Below, piece by piece: positions 29,276 to 41,012 of a stretch of 64,000 bases of DNA. The translations under genes were made by a program, and so were the position numbers. Source of the stretch: Metaphire vulgaris (Eukaryota; Annelida; Clitellata; Crassiclitellata; Megascolecidae); assembly GCA_018105865.1 (NCBI GenBank), contig CM030870.1, positions 2,589,501 through 2,653,500 of the forward strand, read 5' to 3'. How positions within the stretch are numbered: the stretch's first letter is position 1; the number at the start of each line of letters is the position of its first letter. Under the pieces are notes generated by a model. That model saw only the letters and a list, made by a program, of their open reading frames with translations. It did not search any database and had not been told where the DNA came from.

Positions 29276-29942
29276 AATAAGTCAAAATGTTACTCCTTCT
29301 CGACAGACTGTTGCTCAAAGAGTCAACGATATGTCTACTAACATTGAACAGACCTTAAATAAGACACTTGCAGCATGCGAGTTTTACAGCCTGGCACTTG
29401 ATGAAAGCACAGACATAAGTGACACTGCTCAACTAGCAAAATATATCGTAGGTGTCAATACAGAGTTTTCTGTACTTGAGGAGATGCTTGATATTTGTTC
29501 AATGAAAAGCACGACAACTGGAAAATGCATATTTGATGCTGTTATGCATAATTAAATCTTAATGAGAACAAGAATGAAACATGCAAAACCAAGTTCAAGG
29601 TATTCCCTTACAGATGAACGCTTGGCAGCAATGTTAAGAATTGTGACTTCGAACATCGGAGCAGATATTGACTACCTGTACAAACAAAAGCAGTGCCAGA
29701 TTTCCCACTAAATTTGAGGTTCTGGTATAAAAGGTCTTTTTCTCATAAATGTTTAGTTTTACAATATACATTATACAACTATTCACAATTCCGGAATTTG
29801 TGAATTTTGTACAATGTTGATTGGGGATATTGTGCCTTAGTTAGAACGAATTTTTTATTTGTCTCTAATTTGGCCCTCCGATTTTTGTAAAACTGCTCAT
29901 GTGGCATTCCATGAAAAAAGGTTGGATACCCATGACTTAGAC

Positions 29943-30401
29943 TACATGTGTGAACGAAACCAGCATTAAATTGATAAAAATACTCATTTCGTTCATATTT
30001 ATAAATTTATTGTACACCTATTTAATATATCCTTAATTTTTTCGTTAATCCGGTACCGTGTGATCGATTTCTCTGGCGCACTGACGCACACAGGATGCAA
30101 ACAGGCGGGGACGTCTGTGTGAAACCATACCCCGATTGCAACCAAAGAGAACTTCGAAACAACACTACTGGTCAAAGTGCACTGGAATGCAAGCGCTATA
30201 GGTCGAATCATCGAAACATCGATCCCATCTATTCCGCTACACTCTACTCATGCGCCAGAATTGTATAATTAACTACAGAAAATATTTGTATTAGATATAA
30301 AAAAAATAACAACACGTGCTCAAATCAACACTGACCTCGGGACGGTACCTCATTTAACGCTCCACAACATAAACATGTTTCTTGAATCCATAGAATTCAG
30401 G
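29943..30401. other. No gene recognised
   Basis: Somewhat CpG-richer sequence (30010-30250). A 70-codon minus frame (30211-29999) has no recognisable family. It could be the 5' flank of either DPH1 or the THAP gene, but nothing proves a promoter. Confidence 0.3.
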
Positions 30402-30700
30402 GTTGTCCAATTGGCGGCCCGCGGGCCGCATCCGGCCCTTGGGCCACTTTCTTACTACCCGCCACCGAGTTTGGGAAAATAAAAATTTTAGCTATAGGGC
30501 CGGTTATTACCATTATTTTATAGGACTATACTAGGACTAGGAGGTTACTAATTGCTTACTTATCCACACTCCACAAGTTACGGCGTTATTAAACTTACTT
30601 ATTTCCTACTTATTACTAACTTACTTACATTTGTCACAATGAATTATTACTTACTAGGCGAGAATGGTAGTAGGCTGTAAATCGTGGGATTATCGCTCAA
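30402..30700. mobile_element. hAT-like end fragment
   Basis: CAGGGTTGTCCAATTGGCGG followed by CCCGCGGGCCGCATCCGGCC is a classic hAT left end. The segment 30640-30670 (AATTATTACTTACTAGGCGA) is found inverted near 47030-47060, so the same family may have a second copy there. The right end was not found. Confidence 0.55.
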
Positions 30701-30772
30701 TTAGGTAAAGTCACGTGACTGCTGTATGTTTGCTTATACAGCAATGCAGTATCGTGATTGAATAGTTTCAAA

Positions 30773-30852
30773 ATGCCATTTTATTGCTCAGCTTTCGGGT
30801 GTAAAAACAAGGACGGAAAGGAGACGAGAGCGAAGGGTATTTCCTTCCACAA
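30773..30852 (+). pseudogene. THAP pseudogene exon 1
   Basis: ATG at 30773 opens MPFYCSAFGCKNKDGKETRA then KGISFH and two bases AA before a GTTAGT donor. It is the first half of a THAP finger (C-x4-C). Splitting the finger by an intron right after FHK is common in THAP genes. Confidence 0.9.
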
Positions 30853-30889
30853 GTTAGTAGTAGTGTTGTGCTATTTATTCTTGTTTTTC

Positions 30890-31020
30890 GTTGATTGCAG
30901 CGATGTTTTGACCTAGCTCTAATGCTATTTGGATGTGGTGCGCCATCGGCTGATGCCCTGGGCAGTATGATAGTGGCGCTATAGAAGTTCATTGATTGAT
31001 TGATTGATGTTTTATCGATA
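30890..31020 (+). mobile_element. CR1-like LINE 3' tail
   Basis: TTTTGACCTAGCTCTAATGC ... GGCGCTATAGAAGTTCATTG followed by GATTGATTGATTGAT matches the LINE 3' end at 3835-3935. Confidence 0.75.
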
Positions 31021-31069
31021 GTCTGAGACGTTCAGAACCTGCCGGTCAAACGCTGGTGTGTGAGAGAAA

Positions 31070-31270
31070 TGCACCCCCATAAAGCTAGCAGCGACGTTTA
31101 ATTTTGGCGAAAACATTTTCTAGCGCGATACTTTAGGCCGACGGCCTAAAAGTCACCCCGAATGCATATGCCAGCGAGAATGTAAACTTTATAAAACCAT
31201 CTCGCTCACCATATGTGCCTCAGGGTTTTAAATACGACGAAAGAGACAATCTCAAGGAAAGATCTATGCA
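31070..31270 (+). repeat. Outer module related to the satellite-armed element
   Basis: ATAAAGCTAGCAGCGACG, then CTAGCGCGATACTTTAGGCC with a GGCCGACGGCC palindrome, then GAATGCATATGCCAGCGAGA. The same module occurs at 43050-43180 (plus) and 36360-36480 (minus), each time near 170-bp satellite monomers. Confidence 0.75.
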
Positions 31271-31504
31271 GTGTTTTATACAGACCTGTTAGGAGGGATA
31301 TTCTCCCCTCACACCTCAAAATCCCCCCCAAATCCCAGCACTTACACACACTTTGCATAGAACTGTTTCTTTTCCCCTCCAACCAAGTCGACCCCTCCCC
31401 CTCCGAAAGCCTCAATTTCTCCCCAAGGCCTGGAGACGTCTATAAAGCTAGCAGCGGATTCGATATTCAGATATTCGCACATTCGCTCCATAGAGATGTC
31501 CAAT

Positions 31505-33410
31505 AGCCTAAATATACTTCGTGATACAATTAACTATTTCTAATACTTTTTAAAATTCTGCCTATATCTACACCGAGTGCTAGCCCTATGGGCTCTATCT
31601 CTTCAATAATGTGTCAATATATCTTGCAGGTCAAAAGTGCTGCGCAATTTAGACATTCGCCAATGCTATTTAATAGCCTAAAAATTCATACAGGGTAAAA
31701 TAATTTTTTATGCAACTTTTTAAAATTCTGCCTATACTAGCACACACCGAGTGCTAGCCCTCTGGCTCTACCCTGAAATATTGTGTCAATATGTCTTGAA
31801 GGTCAAAAGTGCTGGGTCATTTAGACATTCACCAATGCTATTTAATAGCCTAAAAATTCATACTTGGTAAATTAGTTTTTTATGCAACTTTTAAAAATTC
31901 TCCCTATATCTACACCGAGTGCTAGCCCTCTGGGCTCTACCCTGAAATATTGTGTCAATATGTCTTGCAGGTCAAAAGTGCTGGGCCATTTAGACATTCA
32001 CCAATGCTATTTAATAGCCTAAAAATTCATACTTGGTAAATTGGTTTTTTATGCAACTTTTTTAAATTCTCCCTATACCTACACCGAGTGCTAGCCCTCT
32101 GGGCTCTACCCCTTCAATATTGAGTCAATATCTCTTGTACATCAAAAGTGCTGGGTCATTTAGACATTCACCAATGCTATTTAATAGCCTAAAAATTCAT
32201 ACAGGGTAAATTAGTTTTTTATGCAACTTTTTAAAATTCTGCCTATACCTACACCGAGTGCCAGCCCTCTGGGCACTACCCCTCCAATATTGAGTCAATA
32301 TCTCTTGTACATCAAAAGTGCTGGGTCATTCAGACATTCACCAATGCTATTTAATAGCCTAAAAATTCATACTTGGTAAATTAGTTTTTTATGCAACTTT
32401 TTAAAATTCTGCCTATATCTACGCTGAGTGCTAGCCCTCTGGGCTCTACCCCTGAAATATTGTGTCAATATGTCTTGCAGGTCAAAAGTGCTGGGCCATT
32501 TAGACATTCACCAATGCTATTTAATAGCCTAAAAATTCATACTTGGTAAATTGGTTTTTTATGCAACTTTTTTAATTCTCCTATACCTACACTGAGTGCT
32601 AGCCCTCTGGCTCTACCCCTTCAATATTGAGTCAATATCTCTTGTACATCAAAAGTGCTGGGTCATTTAGACATTCACCAATGCTATTTAATAGCCTAAA
32701 AATTCATACAGGGTAAATTAGTTTTTTATGCAACTTTTTAAAATTCTGCCTATACCTACACCGAGTGCTAGCCCTCTGGGCACTACCCCTCCAATATTGA
32801 GTCAATATCTCTTGTACATCAAAAGTGCTGGGTCATTCAGACATTCACCAATGCTATTTAATAGCCTAAAAATTCATACTTGGTAAATTAGTTTTTTATG
32901 CAACTTTTTAAAATTCTGCCTATATCTACACTGAGTGCTAGCCCTCTGGGCTCTACCCCTGAAATATTGTGTCAATATGTCTTACAGGTCAAAAGTGCTG
33001 GGCCATTTAGACATTCACCAATGCTATTTGATAGCCTAAAAATTCATACTTCTTAAATTGGTTTTCTATGCAACTTTTTACCTATACCTACACCGAGTGC
33101 TAGCCCTCTGGGCACTACCCCTCCAATATTGAGTCAATATCTCTTGTACATCAAAAGTGCTGGGTCATTCAGACATTCACCAATGCTATTTAATAGCCTA
33201 AAAATTCATACTTGGTAAATTAGTTTTTTATGCAACTTTTTAAAATTCTGCCTATACCTACACCGAGTGCTAGACCTCTGCGCTCTACCCCTGAAATATT
33301 GTGTCAATATGCCTTGCAGGTCAAAAGTGCTGGGCCATTTAGACATTCACCAATGCTATTTAATAGCCTAAAAATTCATACTCCGTACATTAATTCTTTA
33401 TGCAACTTTT
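31505..33410 (+). repeat. 170-bp satellite array, left arm
   Basis: About 11 head-to-tail monomers of about 170 bp, each with CCAATGCTATTTAATAGCCT and CACCGAGTGCTAGCCCTCTG. Monomer types recur in threes (GAAATATTGTGTCAATATG, then two TATTGAGTCAATATCTC types), giving a higher-order repeat of about 505 bp between 31930 and 33300. Confidence 0.93.
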
Positions 33411-34374
33411 GATATTTTAAAATAATTTTACAGTGATAGTGTTGGTCTAATGATTGGAAGAAATTGCAGATATTCTCTATTCTGAATTGAGAGAATTTGA
33501 TGATCTTGCTTAACTGTTTTAACAGATAAATGGCGGTTATGAATTTAACGGTGCAAAACCGTAAGTGATAGGTTGTATAGCAAAATGCCTTTAGTTTAGG
33601 CATGTCTCTGATATTAATCAGTAGGCAAATTAGACTTTTGAAATTTTAATTGTTTTTAAGGCATAATTATAATCAGCTTATTTTTATGTACAGAAGAGTG
33701 TAGGCCTATGCAATTTGAATGTATATTACCGGTACATTGGGTACAATGACATTGATTTTATATCATTTATTTTATTGCAAAATTTTTCTCCTAAGGTATA
33801 CATGCCTACCAGATATTTCTTTAGTATTTGCATTTGAAGGAAGTATTCACTGAACAACATACCGGCATATATATTTTTAAAGCCAACAATTTTCATAAGG
33901 ATGCCTTTTTAATGAACACTGTTTAGCTTAAAGTTTTTCAACTACAGACAGTCAGCCAAAGCAACATTGCACATGCAAAGCATGGGAAGATAGGAATACT
34001 GTTATATAAACATGTGCAGTGGCGCTTCCACTATGGTGATGATGGGGATGCCTTCACCCACCAGGACTCCGGATGACCATTTTAGCCTGTCAACCTATTT
34101 TCTGGTGAGTGTTTAAAAATATAGTGAAAAATACTGTTAATGATCTTTTTGCTTGTCGGCCCTTTTTTTGGCAAGGTTTATTAACATTTAGTGGGCAAAG
34201 CACCAACATTGACCTTTTTTCCTTTCTTTTTTTCTTCACATTCCACCCCACCACCATGCAACTTACTATAAACTTTTATCCATCCTCCCCACCAATAATT
34301 TCTGGGATTGCCACATATAATATGTGGCAAAGCATTTGCTCACCATTAGTAGATTGAACATTCATGAAAATACC

Positions 34375-34665
34375 TTTTTTAAAAAAAGCGAGAAACCGTA
34401 TTCTCTATACAAGCAATACAAAATAATTCAATTAAGTCACCTTAAACAACATGAAGCAATTCTTACAGGAGTAAAGCCGTCTGCTTGTAAAATATGTGAT
34501 AAACCATGAAGACATTTATCAGCCTTCAACGCCCTGAAAGAACTAATACCGAGAAAAACCGAATGTTTTAGGTATTTTAGGCAATCATTATTAAGTCATG
34601 TAATCACTCTTGAATGCCATTATATAATTCATGCCGGAGAAATAATCTTAATTGAATTTCACATT
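34375..34665 (+). pseudogene. C2H2 zinc-finger relic
   Basis: The frame reads EKPYSLYKQYKIIQLSHLKQ, then HEAILTGVKPSACKICDKP, stop, RHLSAFNAL. The TG-KP linkers and C-x2-C are clear but several ligands are lost (Y for C, L for H). Confidence 0.72.
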
Positions 34666-35624
34666 AATTTCATTAAAATAATTGACAATTAAATGACTTC
34701 AATTGATTGAAATTAAAATAATACTTTATTATATCAAACGTTTACTATATGCGTTAGCATTGTTAATATATACGATAAGGGGAGGTGTAGTATTCTGCAT
34801 GATCTATAGAAAGGAAGGAAATAGCAACATATTTTAATAGTTAACATAAGGACGAGGTTGAATTTAGGCTATGAAATAAATTTGTATAAACACTGAATGG
34901 GCAGAAACTTTTTACGTAAAGGAACTGCAACCTGCAAAATGATTGATACACATAAGTCAATTAAAATTGTTAAGGTGTTCCAATATATACATATATGAAT
35001 AGGCATACATATATTCCGGTGACAGAAAAAAGTTTCATAAAATCGTGAGGTCTCCTTTGAATCTAATAAGCTAACTATTCTAAATAACAATCTGCACAGA
35101 AGTGTAAAAACAATATAACTTTTACATAGAATAAGAACTATAAATTGTATGGTACAACTTACAATTACTCTACTTGAAATGTTAATGAAAAATATATTTC
35201 AGTAACTTTCTCTCACATACAATCTTATATAACCAATACCAAAAAACCACCAAAATTAATTACATCCATATTTGCAAACCATACAGTAATGGTTTCTCTT
35301 AATTCATATGCATTACACTCTATTGTACTCAAAGCTTATTGTCTCGTTCTCAGATGGCAAATCCTTGTAATGTTTTTAAAACATTTATGTGACTATAATA
35401 ATGATGGGTAACATATTTACATGAAGCACAATAAGCACAGTGAAGAGTACGTAAACTAATAAACTTGTTATATTGTACAAATATGTCATCGCCAAAAAAC
35501 TGCATAAGAATGTTCTTTAAAAGGATTCCCAGTCCAACATCTAAATTTTTAAAATGATTCAAGAGCTGCACTTTGGAGTAAAATAGATTTCTCCAAAGGC
35601 ATCCAAGAGTGGAAAAATACTGAA

Positions 35625-35775
35625 TGATTTATCACTCATTTCACCAACATCCCGCTTGTTGTCTGTATGAACTCTTTCTTGGCATTCATGACTGGTTTAA
35701 TGACTACATAATTTGTCACATACTGTGCTCAAATACGGTTTCTCTCCTCTTAATTCTTGGAAAGCTCTCAAGACT
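35625..35775 (-). pseudogene. C2H2 zinc-finger relic
   Basis: The minus strand reads LRGEKPYLSTVCDKLCSH, stop, TSHECQERVHTDNKRDV. It has an EKP linker, one cysteine pair partly kept and an H-x3-H-T end. Confidence 0.6.
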
Positions 35776-35798
35776 CACTGGTCAAGAGTTAACCTGTG

Positions 35799-35832
35799 AT
35801 TGCCCGTCGGGGTCGCGACCCCGACGGGCAAT
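35799..35832. repeat. Perfect 34-bp GC-rich palindrome
   Basis: The half ATTGCCCGTCGGGGTCG is followed directly by its exact inverse with no spacer. It is about 70 percent G+C inside AT-rich DNA in the centre of the satellite-armed element. Confidence 0.97.
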
Positions 35833-35929
35833 GGCGGTTCGAGGATTTCAGGTTTGGGCTTAAATGAATTCATATGAAGTTGGCGGGGATGAAAAATGTT
35901 GCATAAGAAAATAATTTACCGAGTATTAA

Positions 35930-36290
35930 TTTTTTAGGCTATTAAATAGCATTGGCCAAATTCTAGGCGGGCCAACACTTTTTATTTACGAGATATTTTG
36001 ACATAATATTGGAGTTGTATAGTCCAGAGGGCTAACTCATGGTCTGTAAATAGCCAAATATTTTATAAGTGATATAACAAACTAATTTAACAATGATGTC
36101 TATTTTAGGCTCATTTTTCACTCTGACTGATCACTGGAATGACCTGGTCTTCTGCGGATGTATTTGAAGTACCATCGATTGATACCCTTGGGTGTTTGAA
36201 ATGGTGCTATAGTAGTGCATAATTATTGTTATTATTATTAATATTACTATTATTATTATTATTATTATTATTAGGCTATTAAATAGCATT
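35930..36290. repeat. Stray satellite monomers and a LINE tail
   Basis: 35930-36060 is one diverged inverted monomer (GGCTATTAAATAGCATTGGC). 36115-36275 is a CR1-like 3' tail (GACCTGGTCTTCTGCGGATG ... ATT repeats), followed by another monomer start at 36271. Confidence 0.75.
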
Positions 36291-36359
36291 GGCAAAAGTC
36301 GAAATGGCATAGAACTTTTCCCTGCAGATTTAATCTTTCGTCATTTGTAAAATCCCAAA

Positions 36360-36545
36360 AGCACACAAAGTCAACGAGATGGTTTTCTAAATTTGACATT
36401 CTCGCTGGCATGTGCATTCAGGGGTGACTGTTAGGCCGTCGGCCTAAAATTTCGCGCTATGAGATGTCCTCACCACAATTACACCAATTACACGTTGGCA
36501 TCTCTATGGAGCGAATGTGTGAATATCTGAATATCAATGAATCGA
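36360..36545 (-). repeat. Inverted copy of the terminal modules
   Basis: It contains GACATTCTCGCTGGCATGTG, a GGCCGTCGGCC palindrome and GGAGCGAATGTGTGAATATC, the inverse of the modules at 31070-31270 and 31455-31500. It is probably a remnant end of a related element. Confidence 0.7.
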
Positions 36546-36839
36546 AGGAATAAACATGTAAACTAATATTATATATATATATATATTGATTCAAATCAAT
36601 GAATTGCTGCAGCTCTAACCTGGACACATGCAATAGCTTACCGGTATTCTTAAAATATTCTGGCAGTCCCCAATTTGTGTGATAGAGAAAGAGAAATTTG
36701 GGCACTTCAAGTTAATGCTAAAAATTTGCAATATGCTATCACTTTACTTTATAGGATAGTTTGACTTAAGAAAATAAAGGAACTACATAATATATAGTGG
36801 TTCGAGGAAACAGCAAGAAATTGAAGATATTGCAGATTT

Positions 36840-37005
36840 ATAAATTAGATACAAACACATCCTCTATTCTTGAATGTCATGAGAAAATTCATTGTGGGGG
36901 AAAACCATATGTTTGTAAAATTGGTGAAAAACATTCAGTGTTTAAGCCATGAAAGAAATCATTTTGGAGAAAAGCCATATGCATGTCAAATATGAGCTAT
37001 TGCTC
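36840..37005 (+). pseudogene. C2H2 zinc-finger relic
   Basis: The frame reads LECHEKIHCGGKPYVCKIGE, then KHSVFKP, stop, and after a shift EKPYACQI. It holds L-x2-H-x3-H, a G-KPY linker and single cysteines. Confidence 0.65.
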
Positions 37006-37339
37006 TATCTCTAAGTAATGATATGTCAATTTTATTGCCTGGTCATGATGATATATAACTGGTCTAATAAGCAACGCTGATAAATTGTTTCAAATGTTAA
37101 CATTACCCTATCCCCATTTACCACCAAAACACAAAGTTTCATTTTTTGCTTTTGTCCCTCAGCTGCCATTGAATGCAACATGCCTGTCACAGAGGAGGGG
37201 AAGACTGAATTCACTGGTGGGTATGTCAATAGCCACTTCAGTGGGAGGAGACTCAGGAGAGTGGGTTAGTTTGGCAGTGGGCTAACACTAGCATTAGAAA
37301 TACCTAGAAATTTAAAAAATTACATAAAAAATTATTTTG

Positions 37340-40300
37340 CAAGGCATGAATTTCTTAGGCTATTAAATAGCATTGGTGAAGGTCTAAATGACCAAACACT
37401 TTTGACCTGCAAGAGATATTGACTCAATATTGGAGGGGTAGTGCCCAGAGGGCTAGCACTCGGTGTAGGTATAGGCAGAATTATAAAAAGTTGCATAAAA
37501 ATTAATTTACCAAGTATGAATTTTTAGGCTATTAAATAGCATTGGTGAATGTCTAAATGACCCAGCACTTTTGATGTACAAGAGATATTGACTCAATATT
37601 GGAGGGACAGAGCCCAGAGGGCTAGCACTCGGTGTAGGTATAGGCAGAATTATAAAAAGTTGCATAAAAAATTAATTTACCCTGTATGAATATTTTAGGC
37701 TATTAAATAGCATTGGCGAATGTCTAAATGGCCTAGCACTTTCGACCTGCAAGTGATATAGACACAATATTGGAGGGGTAGAGCCCAGAGGGCTAGCACT
37801 CGGTGTAGATATAGGCAGAATTTTAAAAAGTTGCATAAAAATTAATTTACCCTGTACGAATATTTTAGGCTATTAAATAGCATTGGTGAATGTCTGAGTG
37901 ACCCAGCACTTTTGATGTACAAGAGATATTGACTCAATATTGAAGGGGTAGAGCCCAGAGGGCTAGCACTCGGTGTAGGTATAGGCAGAATTTTAAAAAG
38001 TTGCATAAAAAATTATTTTACCCTGTATGAATATTTTAGGCTATTAAATAGCATTGGTGAATGCCTAAATGGCCCAGCACTTTTGACCTTCAAGACATAT
38101 TGACACAATATTTCAGGGGTAGAGCCCAGAGGCCTAGCACTCGGTGTAGGTATAGGCAGAATTTTAAAAAGTTGCATAAAAAATTAATTTACCAAGTATG
38201 AATTTTTAGGCTATTAAATAGCATTGGTGAATGTCTAAATGGCCCAGCACTTTTGACCTGCAAGAGATATAGACACAATATTGGAGGGGTAGAGGCCAGA
38301 GGGCTAGCACTCGGTGTAGGTATAGGCAGAATTATAAAAAGTTGCATAAACAATTAATTTACCAAGTATGAAATTTTAGGCTATTAAATAGCATTGGCGA
38401 ATGTCTAAATGACCCAGCACTTTTGATGTACAAGAGATATTGACTCAATATTGGAGGGACAGAGCCCAGAGGGCTAGCACTCGGTGTAGGTATAGGCAGA
38501 ATTTTAAAAAGTTGCATAAAAAACTAATTTATCAAGTATGAATTTTTAGGCTATTAAATAGCATTGGTGAATGTCTAAATGGCCCAGCACTTTTGACCTG
38601 CAAGAGATATAGACACAATATTGGAGGGGTAGAGCCCAGAGGGCTAGCACTCGGTGTAGGTATAGGCAGAATTTTAAAAAGTTGCATAAAAAACTAATTT
38701 ACCAAGTATGAATTTTTAGGCTATTAATTAGCATTGGTGAATGTCTGAATGACCCAGCACTTTTGATGTACAAGAGATATTGACTGAATATTGAAGGGGT
38801 AGAGCCCAGAGGGCTAGCACTCGGTGTAGGTATAGGCAGAATTTTAAAAAGTTGCATAAAAAATTATTTTACCCTGTATGAATATTTTAGGCTATTAAAT
38901 AGCATTGGTGAATGTCTAAATGGCCCAGCACTTTTGATGTACAAGAAATATTGACTCAATATTGGAGGGGTAGAGCCCAGAGGGCTAGCACTCGGTGTAG
39001 GTATAGGCAGAATTATAAAAAGTTGCATAAACAATTAATTTACCAAGTATGAAATTTTAGGCTATTAAATAGCATTGGCGAATGTCTAAATGGCCTAGCA
39101 CTTTCGACCTGCAAGTGATATAGACACAATATTGGAGGGGTAGAGCCCAGAGGGCTAGCACTCGGTGTAGATATAGGCAGAATTTTAAAAAGTTGCATAA
39201 AAATTAATTTACCCTGTACGAATATTTTAGGCTATTAAATAGCATTGGTGAATGTCTAAATGGCCCAGCACTTTTGACCTTCAAGACATATTGACACAAT
39301 ATTTCAGGGGTAGAGCCCAGAGGGCTAGCACTCGGTGTAGGTATAGACAGAATTTTAAAAAGTTGCATAAAAAATTAATTTACCAAGTATGAATTTTTAG
39401 GCTATTAAATAGCATTGGCGAATGTCTAAATGACCCAGCACTTTTGATGTACAAGAGATATTGACTCAATATTGGAGGGACAGAGCCCAGAGGGCTAGCA
39501 CTCGGTGTAGGTATAGGCAGAATTTTAAAAAGTTGCATAAAAAACTAATTTATCAAGTATGAATTTTTAGGCTATTAAATAGCATTGGTGAATGTCTAAA
39601 TGGCCCAGCACTTTTGACCTGCAAGAGATATAGACACAATATTGGAGGGGTAGAGGCCAGAGGGCTAGCACTCGGTGTAGGTATAGGCAGAATTATAAAA
39701 AGTTGCATAAACAATTAATTTACCAAGTATGAAATTTTAGGCTATTAAATAGCATTGGCGAATGTCTAAATGGCCTAGCACTTTCGACCTGCAAGTGATA
39801 TAGACACAATATTGGAGGGGTAGAGCCCAGAGGGCTAGCACTCGGTGTAGATATAGGCAGAATTTTAAAAAGTTGCATAAAAATTAATTTACCCTGTACG
39901 AATATTTTAGGCTATTAAATAGCATTGGTGAATGTCTAAATGACCCAGCACTTTTGATGTACAAGAAATATTGACTCAATATTGGAGGGGTAGAGCCCAG
40001 AGGGCTAGCACTCGGTGTAGGTATAGGCAGAATTTTAAAAAGTTGCATAAAAAACTAATTTACCAAGTATGAATTTTTAGGCTATTAAATAGCATTGGTG
40101 AATGTCTACATGGCCCAGCACTTTTGACCTGCAAGAGATATTGACTCAATATTGGAGGGGTAGTGCCCAGAGGGCTAGCACTCGGTGTAGGTATAGGCAG
40201 AATTATAAAAAGTTGCATAAAAAATTAATTTACCAAGTATGAAATTTTAGGCTATTAAATAGCATTGGCGAATGTCTAAATGGCCTAGCACTTTCGACCT

Positions 40301-40740
40301 GCAAGTGATATAGACACAATATTGGAGGGGTAGAGCCCAGAGGGCTAGCACTCGGTGTAGATATAGGCAGAATTTTAAAAAGTTGCATAAAAAATTATTT
40401 TACCCTGTATGAATATTTTAGGCTATTAAATAGCATTGGTGAATGTCTAAATGGCCCAGCACTTTTGACCTTCAAGACATATTGACACAATATTTCAGGG
40501 GTAGAGCCCAGAGGGCTAGCACTCGGTGTAGATATAGGCAGAAATTTAAAAAGTTGCGTACAAAATAATTTTACAAGACATGATTTTTTAGGCTATTAGA
40601 TAGCATTGACGAATGTCTAACTGGCCTAGCACTTTTGACCTGGAAGAGATATAGACACAAAATTGGAGGGGTACACCCCAGAGGGCTAGCACTCGATGTA
40701 GATATAGGCAGATATTAAAATATATTAGAAATATTTAATT
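37340..40740 (-). repeat. 170-bp satellite array, right arm
   Basis: About 20 monomers of about 170 bp, inverted relative to the left arm, each with GGCTATTAAATAGCATTGG and CAGAGGGCTAGCACTCGGTG. At least five subtypes can be told apart by the segment after CAGCACTTT (for example GATGTACAAGAGATATTGAC, GACCTGCAAGAGATATAGAC, GACCTTCAAGACATATTGAC, CGACCTGCAAGTGATATAGA) and they recur in blocks, indicating higher-order amplification. Confidence 0.95.
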
Positions 40741-40924
40741 GTATGACGGAGTTATATTTAGGCTATTGGTCATATCTATGGATCGAATGTGTGAATATCT
40801 GAATATCGAATCCGCTGCTAGCTTTATAGACGTAGGCCTGGAGTCTGGATACAACACTGGATCTATGCCATTCAGATTTTCGTCAATGCTATATATATAC
40901 CCGCTAGATAGTATAAGAACGCTT

Positions 40925-41012
40925 GGTACCCAGGCTAGCACTGAGCATCCTATTTACGGCAAGCTGGAGGTACCCAGGCTAGCACTGAGCATCCTATTTA
41001 CGGCAAGCTGGA
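40925..41012. repeat. 44-bp tandem duplication
   Basis: Two perfect copies of a 44-bp unit that starts GGTACCCAGGCTAGCACTGA, just outside the right end of the satellite-armed element. Confidence 0.95.

Larger units (their letters stand above)
27678..29934 (+). mobile_element. hAT transposon with broken transposase, split by a LINE
   Basis: An 8-bp duplication ACTTAGAC (27670-27677, 29935-29942) flanks ends TAGGGTGTCTACCC and CATGGGTATCCAACC (inverse). Inside, the plus strand encodes RISFLLAEAIVNRGKTFSHG and EFAKYCLEKFA (about 28000-28100), then after a LINE insertion QNVTPSRQTVAQRVNDMSTN and FYSLALDESTDISDTAQL (29275-29555), the DESTD catalytic-core region of hAT/ZBED/GTF2IRD2-like transposases. 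The rest of the gene is deleted. Confidence 0.9.
31436..40833. mobile_element. 9.4-kb DNA transposon with satellite-array inverted repeats
   Basis: The ends ACGTCTATAAAGCTAGCAGC and exact inverse (40814-40833) are flanked by a 10-bp direct repeat AGGCCTGGAG (31426-31435, 40834-40843). About 65 bp of unique terminal repeat is followed on each side by a 170-bp satellite array: about 11 units at 31505-33410, and about 20 inverted units at 37340-40740. The 3.9-kb centre has no transposase, only C2H2 zinc-finger relics, a 34-bp palindrome and stray monomers. Duplications of 9-10 bp and long repeat-rich inverted ends are known from Mutator-like elements (for example the Rehavkus group), so a non-autonomous Mutator-like element is the best guess. 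Confidence 0.82.

Noticed and set aside
29999..30211. 70-codon minus frame considered as the DPH1 start exon
   Set aside because: No similarity to the DPH1 N-terminus and no donor giving the needed phase (one base before TG).
31505..40740. Regular 170-bp repeats as a CRISPR array or gene array
   Set aside because: There are no unique spacers between short repeats; the whole 170-bp unit repeats, and the genome is animal. It is satellite DNA.
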